Of a stretch of DNA of 29,101 nt, positions 1 to 10,570 are shown in pieces. How positions within the stretch are numbered: position 1 is the stretch's first letter; each line of letters opens with the position of its first letter. This stretch comes from a virus: positions 1 through 29,101 of the IMG/VR virus record IMGVR_UViG_3300017772_000079; one strand, given 5' to 3'. Both the position numbers and the translations under genes were made by a program. The notes under the pieces are model-generated. The model was not told where the DNA came from. It searched no databases and saw nothing but the letters and a program-made list of their open reading frames with translations.

Positions 1-1
1 A

Positions 2-547
2 TCAATTACCGCCGCATTAGATTTAGGAATGGCTACCAAAAGTATTTCATTAAATGGGATAATTAGAGATACTCAAATTAAAAAAACAAATGTAGGTAAT
101 AATTCATTTGTAACTTTTACAGCACATGAAATAGCGCAGATGATTGCCGCAGGTGTGGATTCAACGGGATTTGCAAAAAATCAAGCATTTTCAGAATTAG
201 TTATTTTAATGCCTTCTTTTGTAAGAAGTGATTATCAACTAAGTGGCACTTGTGACATTACTGCACATAAAACTAAAACCGATTGTGAAGCCGCAGGGGG
301 AACTTGGACAGCAATAAATACAAATGAAAGAAGTAATGGTATTAATATACCATTAACTTTCGGTTCAAGGGGTGGTTCACAAAGCAAAGATAATTTAGGT
401 GTGCCAACACCCTTTTCAGTGTTTCCCGATAGTGAAACAGATACTGGCCTTACTGGTTTTGTGAGAACTTTTAGTTGTAATTTTGAATCCGAGGCTTTTG
501 AAATAACCTTTACTTTAGAATTTGAAGTAGCATCTGTTGTTCCTTGA
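2..547 (+). CDS. Tail tube or baseplate-like structural protein (5' partial)
   Basis: The reading frame is open to the left edge. The ATG at 29 has no spaced ribosome-binding site, so the gene probably begins upstream and this is its C-terminal 180 or so residues. The sequence starts with a short beta-rich stretch (TKSISLNGIIRDTQ), as often found at the start of tail tube or baseplate proteins, and ends in alternating hydrophobic residues (FEITFTLEFEVASVV) suggesting a closing beta-sheet. A small insert around residues 74-92 (counting from the ATG) has two cysteines and the pattern CEAAGGTW, and may be a disulfide-closed loop. It lies 10 bases upstream of the LamG-like gene, in the tail module. 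No specific family is recognised; the structural role rests mainly on position. Confidence 0.6.
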   Translation, partial: SITAALDLGMATKSISLNGIIRDTQIKKTNVGNNSFVTFTAHEIAQMIAAGVDSTGFAKNQAFSELVILMPSFVRSDYQLSGTCDITAHKTKTDCEAAGGTWTAINTNERSNGINIPLTFGSRGGSQSKDNLGVPTPFSVFPDSETDTGLTGFVRTFSCNFESEAFEITFTLEFEVASVVP

Positions 548-557
548 GGTGATTTAA

Positions 558-1679
558 ATGTATGATATTTTAACAGGAAAACAAAGGGCTTTGGTTTTCC
601 CCGTTATGTGTAATGGGCATGTTAAAATAGATTACTCGGAAAATGTGCCGGATTCTGCTGATGATGTAGGATATGGTATTTGGTCGCATAGTGGAGACTT
701 TACTTTTGAAGCAATAGTTACTCCCTATGACATAAATGGTGCTTTTGATACTACTTTAAGAGGTAGGACTCTTACTGCATCAACTAAAATTATGCCTAAT
801 AACGGACATGAATCTACATTAACTAACTATCAAAGTGAAAAATATTTACCCGTCGCTGATAGAATTACCCACGAAATGAGAATATTTTCTAGCACCAATT
901 TTTATATTTCATTAAAAAACGCCACTACAACAACTGCTAATCAACCTTCTGAATATAAAATATTAGTGGGTGTTAAATTAAGTAGTGGGGTTGTTCAAGA
1001 ATTTTTAACTGACAGTTCTGTTATTTTACCTTCTAGAACTAGGTCTTGGGTCTATTCTAGCGATAGTGATTATTACGGCATTAATGCAGATGGTAGAGTT
1101 GAATACGACCAATTTACCACTGTTAATCCAACCGACAATGATAACAATGAGGTAATTACCTGTTCCTCTATTACTGCTAACATGATGCTAGCAGGAGAAG
1201 AAGTATTCATCATTGAAGGAGGCATTTTTACTTCGATAGGGGCGGTAGAATCAATAGATGCAAGTCTAAATACCATCACGCTCACCAGTGCATACAGTGG
1301 CACTCTAAGTAGCACAACTAAACTTTTCCGTAAGACTTATGCCGACCCGACATACATTAACAATTCATTTCATATTGCTTGCACCTATGCTGAATCACCT
1401 AAAGAATTAAAAATATACTTTAATGGTTTATTAGTTAAATCAGGAACTCATGCACAATCTGGAACATTTTCATTTGAAGATGAGGATTTATTTATTGGGG
1501 CTAATGGTAGTGGGGCTGACGGTAGATTTAGTGCGACCACTAATAAGCAGTTTATGGGCGAAATCCATGAAATGTGTTTAACTTCTGTTATTCGCAGAAG
1601 GTTTCCGTCTATTACTAATTTACTACCAAATTATAACGATACATTATTTTACTTTAGATTTGAAGAGGTGGACTTATGA
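558..1679 (+). CDS. LamG/concanavalin-like tail protein
   Basis: This 373-residue protein has the hallmarks of a LamG (concanavalin A-like) jelly roll. Near residues 40-60 is a segment like GDFTFEAIVTPYD. Near residues 270-345 is the classic HIACTY...KELKIYFNGLLV...LFIGANG...FMGEIHEM series. Such domains usually bind carbohydrate or cell-surface ligands, so a role in tail-tip assembly or host recognition is likely. A GAGGTGAT ribosome-binding site precedes the ATG at good spacing. The gene overlaps the start of the giant hub gene by 4 bases, so the two are probably translated together. The middle third, residues about 170-250, matches nothing I recognise. The fold call is from pattern reading; the exact role is inferred. 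Confidence 0.68.
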   Translation: MYDILTGKQRALVFPVMCNGHVKIDYSENVPDSADDVGYGIWSHSGDFTFEAIVTPYDINGAFDTTLRGRTLTASTKIMPNNGHESTLTNYQSEKYLPVADRITHEMRIFSSTNFYISLKNATTTTANQPSEYKILVGVKLSSGVVQEFLTDSSVILPSRTRSWVYSSDSDYYGINADGRVEYDQFTTVNPTDNDNNEVITCSSITANMMLAGEEVFIIEGGIFTSIGAVESIDASLNTITLTSAYSGTLSSTTKLFRKTYADPTYINNSFHIACTYAESPKELKIYFNGLLVKSGTHAQSGTFSFEDEDLFIGANGSGADGRFSATTNKQFMGEIHEMCLTSVIRRRFPSITNLLPNYNDTLFYFRFEEVDL

Positions 1680-4600
1680 CATTAGATTTATTTAAGACTG
1701 GCTCAACATCGGAATATAATTTTGATGTTCCCACTAATCCACTAATGACAACTCAATCTACATTTAGTAGTGATAAGATTTTATTTGCTGCTATTTATAC
1801 AGATGATAGTGAAGAGAGTGTAATTTCGGAAATAGTAAGTGGTGCTACACTACAAGGCGAATATGAAAACTTATCCGTAACTAAGGGATATAATATACGC
1901 TGTTTTGATACCGTTTCTTCAACTGGTAAGGACTTAGCATCCATAGCCTCTACAATAAACGACTACTACTATTTTGTTTTGGTTCACTCCGACAACCACT
2001 TAAAACATCACTTTGCTAGAATTACAGAAATTAAAAACAGCGATGTATTGGGTGACTCTTTCGACTTTGAGCCAAAATTAGGAAACGAGATTGCTCAAGG
2101 AACTAAATTTAAATTATTCAAAGGGCCAGCAATTACTTCAAAAGCAGTTGCTTTTTCTGCCGGAATAAAAGCAGATTTACAGAACAACTTACATGTTGCA
2201 AGGCCACATTTTTGGTTTGTTAATACACTGGATAAGAAAAATCAATTAGACCATAATACAAAATACTTTGCTCGAATGAACGAAGGCTTGGGTGCGAGCA
2301 TTACATTGAATGCTGCTCATAAAGTAACTTTTGTTACTGTTACTGATTATGCACAAACAGTGGTAGATTACAGTAAATATTCTTTAAAGGCGACTATTTC
2401 AGACAATTTGAGAACTCAAGATGCAATAGCAACCTATACTCTAAATGAAAGCCAAAGCGGAAGTGGAAGTGGAGTTACACCTGCATTAGCAACCCAAGAC
2501 GATACAAATTATGATTTATTTGCACCAAACGCAAGAAGAGATACTGACGATTTAATAAATAATACTGCTGCTTATTCGTTTAAAGGCCCAATTAGATACT
2601 TACATTACGATTATTCTCCAACAAAAAATAACTCAACAAACAATATTGTAGATTTAGAACTAGAAGAATCCATTGGTAAAAAAAGCAGTTATGCCGAAAT
2701 TAAAATTGCAGATTCTTATAGAATACTTTCTAAGAAAATAAATACCTATGACCCATTAAGAGTTCGCCATATGGTTCATAGGGGTGACTTTAACGACTGG
2801 GTTTCTTTTGGTGCTAGTATTGGCTCATTTACTGACACTAATGTAAGCACTCAATCAGAATATGCAATTAACACACCAGTTGATTTGACTACCTATTTAA
2901 ATATCAATGATGAAGTTTTAATAAACTCAAGAGTAATGGTAATAGTTGCAGTAAGCGCAACTGATATTAGATTTAGTAGATATAGTAGATTAGAATCAGA
3001 ATTAAATTTTAGTATAACTACTGACTTAGATGATATTTCGGCAGATACTATTATTTACAGAAGAGCATGGAATAGACTAGATAGCACTCTTTTAACGGGA
3101 ATGAGAATGCTAGACAGCAGACAAGACTCTTTATATCTTTCTTTAATTAGTAATGAGTTTTCTTTACTGGAAGTAGGAGTTACTTCCTATATTGGAGAAA
3201 CTGGACTACTTACTCTTTCTTTTGAAAATCAAGGCTACGATAACATAAGTGCTTTAGATAAAATGACAGGACAATATATCATATATAATGAAAAATTAAA
3301 TGGTAGAATTACTCGATTAAAACAAGAAAAAGATAATGGGCAAACCATTATGACTATCAATGGTGCTGATAAGTTAAGAGAATTACTTGACCCTATTATA
3401 GAAAAGAATACATTGTTTTCTAGAGACATTATTTATTCTACTAATAGCCCATATAATAAATTAACAGCATTGGGGGTTAATGCTACTACCAATTTTGATG
3501 ATAATGACTTATTGTTATCAGGTAGTTATTCTTTGTCAGTCGGGGATAAAATTTTTGCTAAATCTACAAGTGGTGCTATTTTGTTCTTAGGAGAAATTGC
3601 ATCGGGTAGTGGAACAACTTATGAGTTCATTAATTTTTCAAAGGCTCAAGTGGCTGCAAAAGCAGCATATAAGACATCAACAAAATACACTGTTTTTAAC
3701 AAAGCCCTTTCTTCTAATTCCTTTGTTTCTTCTGCAACTAGCCTTTATGGAACAGCAAATAAGGGTCTTTTCTTTGAAAGTGGAAATAAATTAGTTGCAG
3801 GGGTAGAGGGAGATAGCCTTGTTGGTTCATCAATAAATACAGACAATCCAAATGCGAGGGGATATTATTTAAGTGAAGCAAAGAACATAAAATCGGATAA
3901 TCCTTTTCAAGCAAGATTAGATGATAATGCTTCTAGTAAGTCCTATGCTACTTTTGATACTGTGAATACTTTAATAGATTTTAACATATTATCTACTCAA
4001 GAAATAGATGGAAACCAAGTTATAGAAATAGCCCCCCATATACCTTTGGCTCTTGGAAGAGTAGATATTAATTATGGTAATACCCAAGATACTACTTTCA
4101 CTTCACTTGCAACTGTTTCAACTGATATAACATCACAAAGGTATATTAGAACAACTGTTGCTACTTCGGAACTGTTAAATTCTATTCCTAAAGTTCTATC
4201 CTTAAATTCTAAACCAAGAAAATATCATGGCAACGCAATATATGTAGATGAAATATTTGCTGGTTTTATGACTATTGCTGTTTTACAAAGTAATGGAACT
4301 GACATTTATATTTATCTTGATAGAGAAGTAACTACTTCACAAGGTTCTACTGTTTCAGTATTAACGGATTATCATAGTTCAAGCATTTTTGAAAGCAGTA
4401 AATTAACACATGAATTATCATTACTCAATGGCGCACACTTACATGGTGGTAAAGTAATAGCCTTATTGAATTCAGTAAGAGGTAACTCAAGTGAAACATT
4501 ACATTTAGATTTTCCTTTATTATACAACGGAGGAACATATGCTTTAACTAATTCAGATAGATTCGGAAGTCCTTATTATAGAATTATTAATATGGAAAAA

Positions 4601-7600
4601 GGAAATGTGTCACATATTAGGCCAAATATCACTACTATAAGTGGACTTAAATCAATTTACAATAAAAAATTAAGTAAAATCCCATATTATGCCTCTTCTT
4701 ACAAATTTAATCCTGCTCACTATATTGACAGCGTATTAGAAAGAGAAATAATAGGAACAGATAAGTTTGATATAAATAGTTGGAAACACACTCTTATTGA
4801 GAGTCGAGGAAACTTACCTCCAAGCGGTTCTAATTTTTTTGATGTTAAAGTTGTAAAAGATGGCGGTTCATTACCATTTACTAATTTTCACTTTGAACCA
4901 AGAGAGCACGAAAGTTCAACCTCTACTACACATGAAAAAACACCATTTGCAGTAAAAGATTTCTTACTACAACCAGACCAAAAGGTTTCTAGAATGTTTT
5001 TGTTTATTAACTCGGATTTAGAGCCATATTCTTCTACTAGAAAGGATAGTCTTTTATACCCTAGTCAAACTAGAAAAATAACAAACTATAATATATTTGC
5101 ACTGGGTCAAAATTCTAGCATCAATTCAAGTGAAACTAAGGACAATTCAGGAGTAGTTACAAATAGAATTTCTTTTAAGGATGGCGACTATTCTTCTTCC
5201 TCGATACTATCCAGCGAAAAAAACCTTTCTGATTTAACTAGATTTGGTATGATGCGATTAACTGAACTTTGTTTCGACTGGACTCTTAATCAATTTGACC
5301 CAGAAAATCCACCGGATAAAGAAACAACGCTACCCATATTTTATTATTATTCACACGACCATTCTTCAAATTTAGGAACATTACATGCAACACAAGATAG
5401 CAACCTTAAACTTTTGACATTTACAGGTGATGTTTCTGTTGCTGATGGTGATTTACTATTAGATAGTCACGGTAGATTTATTGGGGTTTGTGATGGGGCT
5501 AGTGATGGAACAGATGATAATATAGTATTGTTACATGAAAATAGATATAATACAGATGGAGTTTCTCATAATACTGCTACTAATGCAATATATAAAATCA
5601 CTAATACTAATGAGGCTAAATTTACAGGAGTTGGAGTTAAAGATTCATTTGTTAAAAGACACGAAGAAATTCATATGCACAAAGGAGTCGTTTTAAATAG
5701 TGTTTCAAGTTCGGATGGTGCTGGTAATGGATATTCACAAAATGAATGGGAAGCCACTTTTGGAACACATTTAGGAGTTTCTAGTTCTAATGCAAATAAA
5801 AAACACAACTTAATTAATCCTGTAAATATAGGTGGAGATTTTGAACTAATAGATTCTGCTGGCACTGACAATGTTCACAGTTCTAAATTACTAGAATTAT
5901 TTGATGGTATACCAATCATTGATGGAAGTGGGGCTGCTGATGGTAATGCTTTATTTATGCAATATTGGCTACCTATTTTCTTAGATAGGTATTCAATAGA
6001 AGACGGAACTCAATTAGTTTCTTCTGGAATGGTTGGTTCTCACATTAAAGCAACGACTAAACACAAGGATAGTGCTACTAGTGAAAGTGAAACTTATGGA
6101 ATAATAGGACATTCATTGAACACTAATTTCGCAAATGTGGAAACACAAGGGGGAACGGCAATAAGTGGTTCTGATTTAGATAAACTAGCCGATGGAGTAT
6201 TTTTAGGATTTAAGCCAAGACTAAAATCACCTTCATCTTATTCTTCTACTGCTAAAACAATTGGAAATCAAGATATTTTTAGATATAATATAGCCGCTTC
6301 TGATGAATATTCTTGGCTAAAGTTTGTTAATTTGACGGGAACATATTTAGCAACTGGTGGGTTTTACAATGACTCAACAGGAAGTAGTGCTAGCATATCT
6401 GCTGCATTATCCGAAACTTACGGTTTAAATAATAATGCACAAGCAAATATACCTTATGTTATTTCACATGAAATAGACCATAGTAACGGAACAGAAACCC
6501 ATATTATAGTAACTGACTTACAATTGACAGCAAACGCGTGGTATAGAATATTACAACCTAATCACACTTGCACATATGATTTTAGCCCAAAGGAAATAGA
6601 ATTGAATACTCTTTCTTCCTCTTACACTAAAATGCCTTATGCTAATGATGTTTATAAGCAAACTAATAATTATGCTTTACATAAAGCAACGGGAGATAGA
6701 ACTTTACAAGGCAATAATGAGGGTATTCTTTCAATGTATGTTGTCATTGATATTGAAAATGCTTCTGGGCAAAAAAGAAACATCGTTCCAGCCGCAAGTT
6801 TAGACGATATGTTAGAAAACAAAAATGGTAATTTTTGCGTAAGTGATGGAAATAATACTTACTCTACTAATTTTTCCTTTGTTAAAAAAGGAGGGAATGT
6901 AATAGGGAATACTATTTTATTTGATACTATACAAGAAACTCTCGGAGTAGTTTCTGTTTCCGAAATTACTTCAATTACAGTTGGTGGAGAATCTCCTATT
7001 GATACTAATGCTAAAAGGGCTATGATTGGTTCTGTTGTAAGTATTTGTAATGAAACTGAAGATATAATAGAAGAGTTATTTGAAGAACAAAACACTTCTT
7101 TTGATATAACAAGAGAGGACTATCCTTTATTTTTAGCACCTAATTTTGATGGGGTGAGTTTGTTTGAAGCAATCAACTTCTTATTGCAAAAGAAAGATAA
7201 AACTTTAGTTCAAACAGAAGATACATTCACAATTAAAAACAAAGAGAGTTCTGACTTTTATACTAATCTACTCATTAGTGATAATGGAGACATTAGAATA
7301 TATGAATACGATTTATTAGATAGCACCTTTGAAGAATACAATGAAATTATAGTTCACGGAAAATCACATAAGTCTAAAAGAAGAGATATGAGAAGCATTA
7401 ACAAAATAGGTAGAAAATCACTAAAAGTGTTTGAAAGAAAATTAACCACTCAAGAAGAAGTAGATACAAGAGCAAAGGAACTTCTTAGACTACATTCTGG
7501 AGATAATACCAAACTTAGAGTAACAGTAGGCCATGCTAATATAAGCCAACTTAAGGTCGGAGATATAGTAGAAGTGGAAATAAAACAAGAAAACATTCCT

Positions 7601-7945
7601 AGAAACCAATATTTAGTTCTAGAAATAACCCATGCTCTTACAGGTTTAATGGAATTGGAACTAGGAAAATATAATACTCAGATGGAAGATAGATTTTCAG
7701 AATTGGCTATTGATATAAACACCGCCCAAACTCAACAAAATGCTAAATCTAATGAATCAAACATCGGTCTTGGGTTCTTAGATTCGATTAAAATTAAACC
7801 AATGCGCCTATTAGTTCGTAAAAGAACCACTACTGGCGGAGTTACACTTGGTTTCACGACAGCGTTAAATACCGGAAGCACCCCACTTGGATTTACAAGT
7901 GGCGCATCAATCACCTATACTGACTTAGTGGAGGAAGAATTTTGA
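1676..7945 (+). CDS. Giant tail hub/baseplate protein (2,089 aa)
   Basis: This very large protein appears to be a tail hub (gpD/gp27-like) with a long insertion. The C-terminal part, about residues 1,800-2,005, shows the usual hub pattern: an early SLFEAINFLLQ helix, then a beta stretch with NEIIVHGKSH, SINKIGRKS, a TQEEVDTRAKELLRL helix, and LKVGDIVEVEI...YLVLEITHAL...MELELG. An earlier stretch at about residues 515-585 (LNGRITRLKQE...TIMTINGADKLRELLDP) resembles the first hub domain. The roughly 1,200 residues between are Ser/Thr/Asn-rich and probably beta-structured. The hub would sit at the tail tip and anchor fibres. A GAGGTGG ribosome-binding site precedes the start. No frameshift is visible over 6.2 kb. 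The hub call is moderate; the nature of the insert is unknown. Confidence 0.7.
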   Translation: MTLDLFKTGSTSEYNFDVPTNPLMTTQSTFSSDKILFAAIYTDDSEESVISEIVSGATLQGEYENLSVTKGYNIRCFDTVSSTGKDLASIASTINDYYYFVLVHSDNHLKHHFARITEIKNSDVLGDSFDFEPKLGNEIAQGTKFKLFKGPAITSKAVAFSAGIKADLQNNLHVARPHFWFVNTLDKKNQLDHNTKYFARMNEGLGASITLNAAHKVTFVTVTDYAQTVVDYSKYSLKATISDNLRTQDAIATYTLNESQSGSGSGVTPALATQDDTNYDLFAPNARRDTDDLINNTAAYSFKGPIRYLHYDYSPTKNNSTNNIVDLELEESIGKKSSYAEIKIADSYRILSKKINTYDPLRVRHMVHRGDFNDWVSFGASIGSFTDTNVSTQSEYAINTPVDLTTYLNINDEVLINSRVMVIVAVSATDIRFSRYSRLESELNFSITTDLDDISADTIIYRRAWNRLDSTLLTGMRMLDSRQDSLYLSLISNEFSLLEVGVTSYIGETGLLTLSFENQGYDNISALDKMTGQYIIYNEKLNGRITRLKQEKDNGQTIMTINGADKLRELLDPIIEKNTLFSRDIIYSTNSPYNKLTALGVNATTNFDDNDLLLSGSYSLSVGDKIFAKSTSGAILFLGEIASGSGTTYEFINFSKAQVAAKAAYKTSTKYTVFNKALSSNSFVSSATSLYGTANKGLFFESGNKLVAGVEGDSLVGSSINTDNPNARGYYLSEAKNIKSDNPFQARLDDNASSKSYATFDTVNTLIDFNILSTQEIDGNQVIEIAPHIPLALGRVDINYGNTQDTTFTSLATVSTDITSQRYIRTTVATSELLNSIPKVLSLNSKPRKYHGNAIYVDEIFAGFMTIAVLQSNGTDIYIYLDREVTTSQGSTVSVLTDYHSSSIFESSKLTHELSLLNGAHLHGGKVIALLNSVRGNSSETLHLDFPLLYNGGTYALTNSDRFGSPYYRIINMEKGNVSHIRPNITTISGLKSIYNKKLSKIPYYASSYKFNPAHYIDSVLEREIIGTDKFDINSWKHTLIESRGNLPPSGSNFFDVKVVKDGGSLPFTNFHFEPREHESSTSTTHEKTPFAVKDFLLQPDQKVSRMFLFINSDLEPYSSTRKDSLLYPSQTRKITNYNIFALGQNSSINSSETKDNSGVVTNRISFKDGDYSSSSILSSEKNLSDLTRFGMMRLTELCFDWTLNQFDPENPPDKETTLPIFYYYSHDHSSNLGTLHATQDSNLKLLTFTGDVSVADGDLLLDSHGRFIGVCDGASDGTDDNIVLLHENRYNTDGVSHNTATNAIYKITNTNEAKFTGVGVKDSFVKRHEEIHMHKGVVLNSVSSSDGAGNGYSQNEWEATFGTHLGVSSSNANKKHNLINPVNIGGDFELIDSAGTDNVHSSKLLELFDGIPIIDGSGAADGNALFMQYWLPIFLDRYSIEDGTQLVSSGMVGSHIKATTKHKDSATSESETYGIIGHSLNTNFANVETQGGTAISGSDLDKLADGVFLGFKPRLKSPSSYSSTAKTIGNQDIFRYNIAASDEYSWLKFVNLTGTYLATGGFYNDSTGSSASISAALSETYGLNNNAQANIPYVISHEIDHSNGTETHIIVTDLQLTANAWYRILQPNHTCTYDFSPKEIELNTLSSSYTKMPYANDVYKQTNNYALHKATGDRTLQGNNEGILSMYVVIDIENASGQKRNIVPAASLDDMLENKNGNFCVSDGNNTYSTNFSFVKKGGNVIGNTILFDTIQETLGVVSVSEITSITVGGESPIDTNAKRAMIGSVVSICNETEDIIEELFEEQNTSFDITREDYPLFLAPNFDGVSLFEAINFLLQKKDKTLVQTEDTFTIKNKESSDFYTNLLISDNGDIRIYEYDLLDSTFEEYNEIIVHGKSHKSKRRDMRSINKIGRKSLKVFERKLTTQEEVDTRAKELLRLHSGDNTKLRVTVGHANISQLKVGDIVEVEIKQENIPRNQYLVLEITHALTGLMELELGKYNTQMEDRFSELAIDINTAQTQQNAKSNESNIGLGFLDSIKIKPMRLLVRKRTTTGGVTLGFTTALNTGSTPLGFTSGASITYTDLVEEEF

Positions 7946-8325
7946 TAACTGACTTATTACGAAACAAACTTGCGGCTTACATTGTTGAATTAATTGATGG
8001 AACAAATCAAGGTTCTGCTGATTTAGGATTAGGTGGCAATTCAACAAGTCCTGCCGCAACTGCTTTAGATGTTCCCTTAAATATTACTCCTTCTCAATAT
8101 GTAGCAACTCGTTCCGATGATAATGTGGTTGAGATAAAACTATCCGTTGAAGGTTCAAACATCACAGGTAAGGTTATTCGAGAAGCAAGTTTTGGCGCAG
8201 ATGATTCGGGAGATTCTTTTGACGATGCCGCAGCATTTATGTTATCAAGAGTAGCATTTGAAGGAGTTGGCCCGTTTGCAGCAAATGAACAAATAGAAAT
8301 ATTTTTAGTATTAGAGGTGGAATAA
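7942..8325 (+). CDS. Small tail-associated protein with TTG start
   Basis: This 127-residue protein follows the hub gene and shares four bases with it: its TTG start overlaps the hub stop as TTGA. The start is supported by GGAGG seven to eight bases upstream, and no ATG lies nearby in frame. The sequence has an N-terminal helix (LLRNKLAAYIVELID), a Gly/Ser/Ala-rich linker, and a beta-rich C-terminal domain with EIKLSVEG, KVIREASF and EIFLVLEVE. Marine phages often have such small beta-domain proteins between hub and fibre genes, where they act as fibre adaptors. That role is inferred from position; I do not recognise the family. Confidence 0.6.
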   Translation: MITDLLRNKLAAYIVELIDGTNQGSADLGLGGNSTSPAATALDVPLNITPSQYVATRSDDNVVEIKLSVEGSNITGKVIREASFGADDSGDSFDDAAAFMLSRVAFEGVGPFAANEQIEIFLVLEVE

Positions 8326-8326
8326 A

Positions 8327-10570
8327 ATGGTAGAAAATAACCCGCACAAAATTTCAACAATGGGACAAGGTGGTTCTTTAGCCGGAATTACTGACGCTTC
8401 TGATTTTCCTCATACTGGTTTAATCAAAGGTCTTTCTCAAATGGCAAGACAAAACCTAGTAGTTAAGAACAACTCAAATGATTTTGATATTACTCAATCA
8501 ACGGCTAATGGTGGAACAGTCGCAGTATCAGCAGGAACATACCTTAGAGATGGAAAGAAATATGTTGCTCAATATAAAACAGGAACAACTTCTGCATCAT
8601 TTACATTTAATGCAAGTGAATTAATTACAACATACGATAAAGGTTATCATCTTGTTGTAGTTGATGAAAATAATTTCATTCTAATAAGAAAACCAACAGC
8701 CGCAAATAAAGTTCCCGACTATACTTCGGGAGATACTATTATTGCTATTGTTGAATACTCATCAACTACAAGTAGTGGCGCAAGAAATGTTCAATATTTG
8801 ACAACAGATAAAACAGAAAACAGTGTAAGTATTGCTTATAAAAACTCTAATGCTTACACTGAAGTAAGTTCAATTACTGGAACTAGTGACGGTTTATTTA
8901 TTTCCGGCATAGGGAGTGTTACTCCCGCCGCAGATGGTTCAGATAAAGTTATTATTCAAGACGCAAATGCTTCCGATGTAATTAAATCAGTTACAGTTGC
9001 TCAAATTAACGCATTAGCACCCCAAGGAGATATTACTGGCGTTGATTTAACCGATGGAACAGGTATTGGTATTGCTTCGGAAGCGAATACTGCTAGTGGA
9101 GCATATTCCGCTACTATTAATTTAGATTTGACAGAAATTACCGTAAGTGCTGGTTTGGATAATCCCGCCGCCACTACTCTTAATTTAGATTTAACAGAAG
9201 TTATTGCTAATGATGGTGCTAATAGAGTTCTAACTTCCGATGGAGACGGAACATTAACTGCTCAACCAGAATTATTAGTAGTGGAGGGTTTGGTTTCAAT
9301 AGAAAATGCATTGGCTTTAGGTGCTTCGGGAGTAACGCAATATGATGGAAGCACTTCTTTGCTTGTAGTGGATGCTTCTAGTAATAGTAACACCATTACT
9401 CTACCTGCGGCGGTATCTATTGAAAGTAGAGTTATTATAATTAAAAATGTAGATACTTCTAATTTAACAGTAACTACTCAATCCTCGGATAAATTTGAGG
9501 ATAACCGTGTTGGTGAGGATTATAGACAAACCGATGTAAACAACTTAAAATTAAGACCTCTAGAATCTGTAATGTTATATGCAATAAGTGATTCTTTTTC
9601 AGTGGATGGAAGTTCCTTGACTAATGGATATTTAATTATTGATAGAGAATATGAACACCCCAACCATACAGGCGAAGTTACTTCTAGTGCCGATGGTGCT
9701 ACTGTTATTGCTTCTAATGTTGTTGATGAAGACAACCTTAAAGTTTCTAATACACCAACAAACGGATATTTTCTACAAGCCCAAAGTGGTGCGGCAGGTG
9801 GTTTAACTTGGGCGGCTGTTTCTTCAAGTAGTGGTGATATTGAAGGAATTACAACTGCTTCTAATAGTGGTTTGGCGGGTGGTGCTACAACTGGAACACC
9901 AAGCCTAAGTTTAGATATAAATAATTTAACTGCTGAAGCAATTGCGAGTGGAGATACAATAGCATTTAATGACAGTGGAGACAATGGCGTACATAAAGAG
10001 TCAATTGATGACATAGCAACTTTGTTTGCGGGTGATGGTCTTACTGCTTCAAGTGCAGTAATAGCAGTAAATGTAGATGATTCTACTATTGAAACAAATA
10101 GCGATACCCTGCGGGTTAAAAATAATGGAATTGGAACACAACATATTGCCGATGATGCAGTTAATAGTGATAAATTAGCAGATGATATTATTATTGCGTC
10201 AACATTGGAAGTAACAGGAACTACTATTTTAAATGATGATTTAGTAGTAGCCCCAACTAAAACCCTTCTTGCAACAAGACTACCTGTTGTTGCTTTAACC
10301 GCTTCTACTACTTTAACCGAATCAGACCACGCAGGTAGATATGTTTTTGTTACAGGGAGTAGCATTGTTATTACAATCCCCGACAATCAAGGTGCAGGTG
10401 TTCATTTCACTATTATCAATAATGACGGTAATGGTTTTACATTAAGAACTAATAGTGGTAGTGGTGCGGGTGATAACATGAATGGCGCACAAACTGATAT
10501 TGCAGTAGCGGCTCGTAATGGTGTTACTTGTATTTCAACCGGAACTGATTATGTTGTTTTGGGGGTATGA
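8327..10570 (+). CDS. Tail fibre protein
   Basis: This 747-residue protein is rich in Gly, Ser, Thr, Asn and Asp and looks like a long modular beta-structured fibre. The N-terminal 100 residues may attach to the tail. Short repeats follow, including two copies of NLDLTE about 25 residues apart near residues 263-290. Pieces such as DNLKVSNTPTNGYFL, GDGLTASSAVIAVNVDDSTI and IGTQHIADDAVNSDKLADD are typical of marine tail fibres. Two related beta-modules occur: one near residues 340-420 (SNTITLPAAV...IIIKNVDTSNLTV) and one at the C-terminus (SIVITIPDNQ...FTIINNDGNGFTL). AGGTGG precedes the ATG, one base after the previous stop. Probably a trimeric host-contact fibre. Confidence 0.75.
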   Translation: MVENNPHKISTMGQGGSLAGITDASDFPHTGLIKGLSQMARQNLVVKNNSNDFDITQSTANGGTVAVSAGTYLRDGKKYVAQYKTGTTSASFTFNASELITTYDKGYHLVVVDENNFILIRKPTAANKVPDYTSGDTIIAIVEYSSTTSSGARNVQYLTTDKTENSVSIAYKNSNAYTEVSSITGTSDGLFISGIGSVTPAADGSDKVIIQDANASDVIKSVTVAQINALAPQGDITGVDLTDGTGIGIASEANTASGAYSATINLDLTEITVSAGLDNPAATTLNLDLTEVIANDGANRVLTSDGDGTLTAQPELLVVEGLVSIENALALGASGVTQYDGSTSLLVVDASSNSNTITLPAAVSIESRVIIIKNVDTSNLTVTTQSSDKFEDNRVGEDYRQTDVNNLKLRPLESVMLYAISDSFSVDGSSLTNGYLIIDREYEHPNHTGEVTSSADGATVIASNVVDEDNLKVSNTPTNGYFLQAQSGAAGGLTWAAVSSSSGDIEGITTASNSGLAGGATTGTPSLSLDINNLTAEAIASGDTIAFNDSGDNGVHKESIDDIATLFAGDGLTASSAVIAVNVDDSTIETNSDTLRVKNNGIGTQHIADDAVNSDKLADDIIIASTLEVTGTTILNDDLVVAPTKTLLATRLPVVALTASTTLTESDHAGRYVFVTGSSIVITIPDNQGAGVHFTIINNDGNGFTLRTNSGSGAGDNMNGAQTDIAVAARNGVTCISTGTDYVVLGV

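Noticed and set aside
9520-10386. A 288-codon ORF on the - strand inside the tail fibre gene
   Set aside because: Antisense to a clear gene, no ribosome-binding site, and Ser/Val/Ala-rich composition typical of a mirror of a repetitive fibre.
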